Positions 58,692 through 59,035 of a DNA stretch of 59,035 nt are shown one piece after another. The notes under the pieces were generated by a model. The model searched no databases. It was not told the DNA's origin and worked only from the letters and a program-made list of their open reading frames with translations. A program made the position numbers and the translations under genes. Source of the stretch: Chromera velia (Eukaryota; Sar; Chromeraceae); contig JAHBMJ010004781.1 of NCBI GenBank assembly GCA_018398765.1, positions 18,706 through 77,740 of the forward strand, read 5' to 3'. Position 1 is the stretch's first letter. Every line of letters begins with the position of its first letter.

Positions 58692-59031
58692 ATGCTCGCG
58701 TCAGAGAAGTTGCAAGAGGTCGTCGAATGGCTTACTGAGGTGAAACAAGGGTCAAAACCGCCCTTCCCACCCTCTTTGTCTCAGCACATACTGGAAGCGA
58801 CACGAATCTTTGCGGGCCACGAGCAGACGGAGCCGGCAACCTACGAATCCATCCTGGACATCTGTAACGAATCGGATCCTCAAAGCGAGGCTGCCTGGTG
58901 GCTGTTTACCATCAATGACATGTGGATGGGCCACGTTTGTGACGAACCTTTGCCTGTGCCCCCAAAACACATCGAACATAACATTCTTCACGCAATTCAG
59001 ATCGTCATGGGGTTCAAAATGACCAATTCCG
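58692..59031 (+). CDS. Unrecognised gene, first exon (runs off the right edge)
   Basis: Open from the ATG at 58692 to a donor-like G|GTAA at 59031/59032, four bases from the window end: 113 codons, ending in phase 1. The upstream in-frame TAG at about 58638 and absence of an earlier ATG make 58692 the likely start. The product begins MLASEKLQEVVEWLTEV, then KPPFPPSLSQHILEATRIF, SILDICNESDPQSEAAWWL, FTINDMWMGHV and HIEHNILHAIQIVMGFKM. Composition is that of a folded, mostly helical soluble protein, without repeats or a signal peptide. I do not recognise a family. Confidence 0.6.
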
Positions 59032-59035
59032 GTAA

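Overview
This is a nuclear window from an intron-rich unicellular eukaryote. A photosynthetic alveolate, a chromerid-like alga (Chromera velia or a relative), fits best. The reasons are a violaxanthin de-epoxidase-family gene, short exons separated by many GT-AG introns (3' splice sites mostly TGCAG), dense microsatellites inside introns, and AT-rich repeat islands between genes. The species call is inference. I see no operons, bacterial ribosome binding sites, tRNA, rRNA or CRISPR arrays. All exon models below were built by hand from splice sites plus reading-frame continuity; every intron phase was checked to join in frame.

Layout. (1) 1.0-2.4 kb, +: 3' part of a violaxanthin de-epoxidase-family gene. 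(2) 7.5-4.7 kb, -: three-exon gene for an unrecognised small protein with two hydrophobic segments and a 1.9-kb intron full of purine-rich microsatellite. (3) 8.2-13.6 kb, +: ten-exon UTP18, a WD40 protein of the small-subunit processome. (4) 14.7-20.5 kb, + and 29.6-23.6 kb, -: two eleven-exon ionotropic glutamate receptor-like channels in inverted, tail-to-tail arrangement with identical intron phases. (5) 31.0-34.4 kb, +: unrecognised low-complexity protein with five exact-period 32-residue repeats. (6) 42.6-36.7 kb, -: nine-exon secreted M23 metallopeptidase with PKD-type repeats. (7) 43.2-50.5 kb, +: fifteen-exon coiled-coil protein. (8) 56.4-52.4 kb, -: leucine-rich-repeat protein with a poly-acidic insert, 5' end not resolved. 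(9) 58.7 kb to the right edge, +: first exon of an unrecognised gene.

Organisation. Apart from the tandem UTP18/iGluR-1 pair, genes alternate in direction. The four convergent gaps (2.7-4.7, 20.5-23.6, 34.4-36.7 and 50.5-52.4 kb) are long, contain AT-rich tracts, and several carry mobile-element debris: a retrotransposon-like C-terminal fragment, inverted repeat arms and a fold-back element. Two divergent gaps are short and look like shared promoters.

The most interesting signal is a recurrent intron structure. In front of four exons, in three different genes, the last intron bases plus the first 15-31 bases of the exon are copied about 70-95 bases upstream. The two copies are separated by a 40-65 base AT-rich spacer that shares the words TGCATT and ATGAAAAT, partly as an inverted repeat. 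It looks like a short element that duplicates, or was inserted with duplication of, the 3' splice site and exon head.
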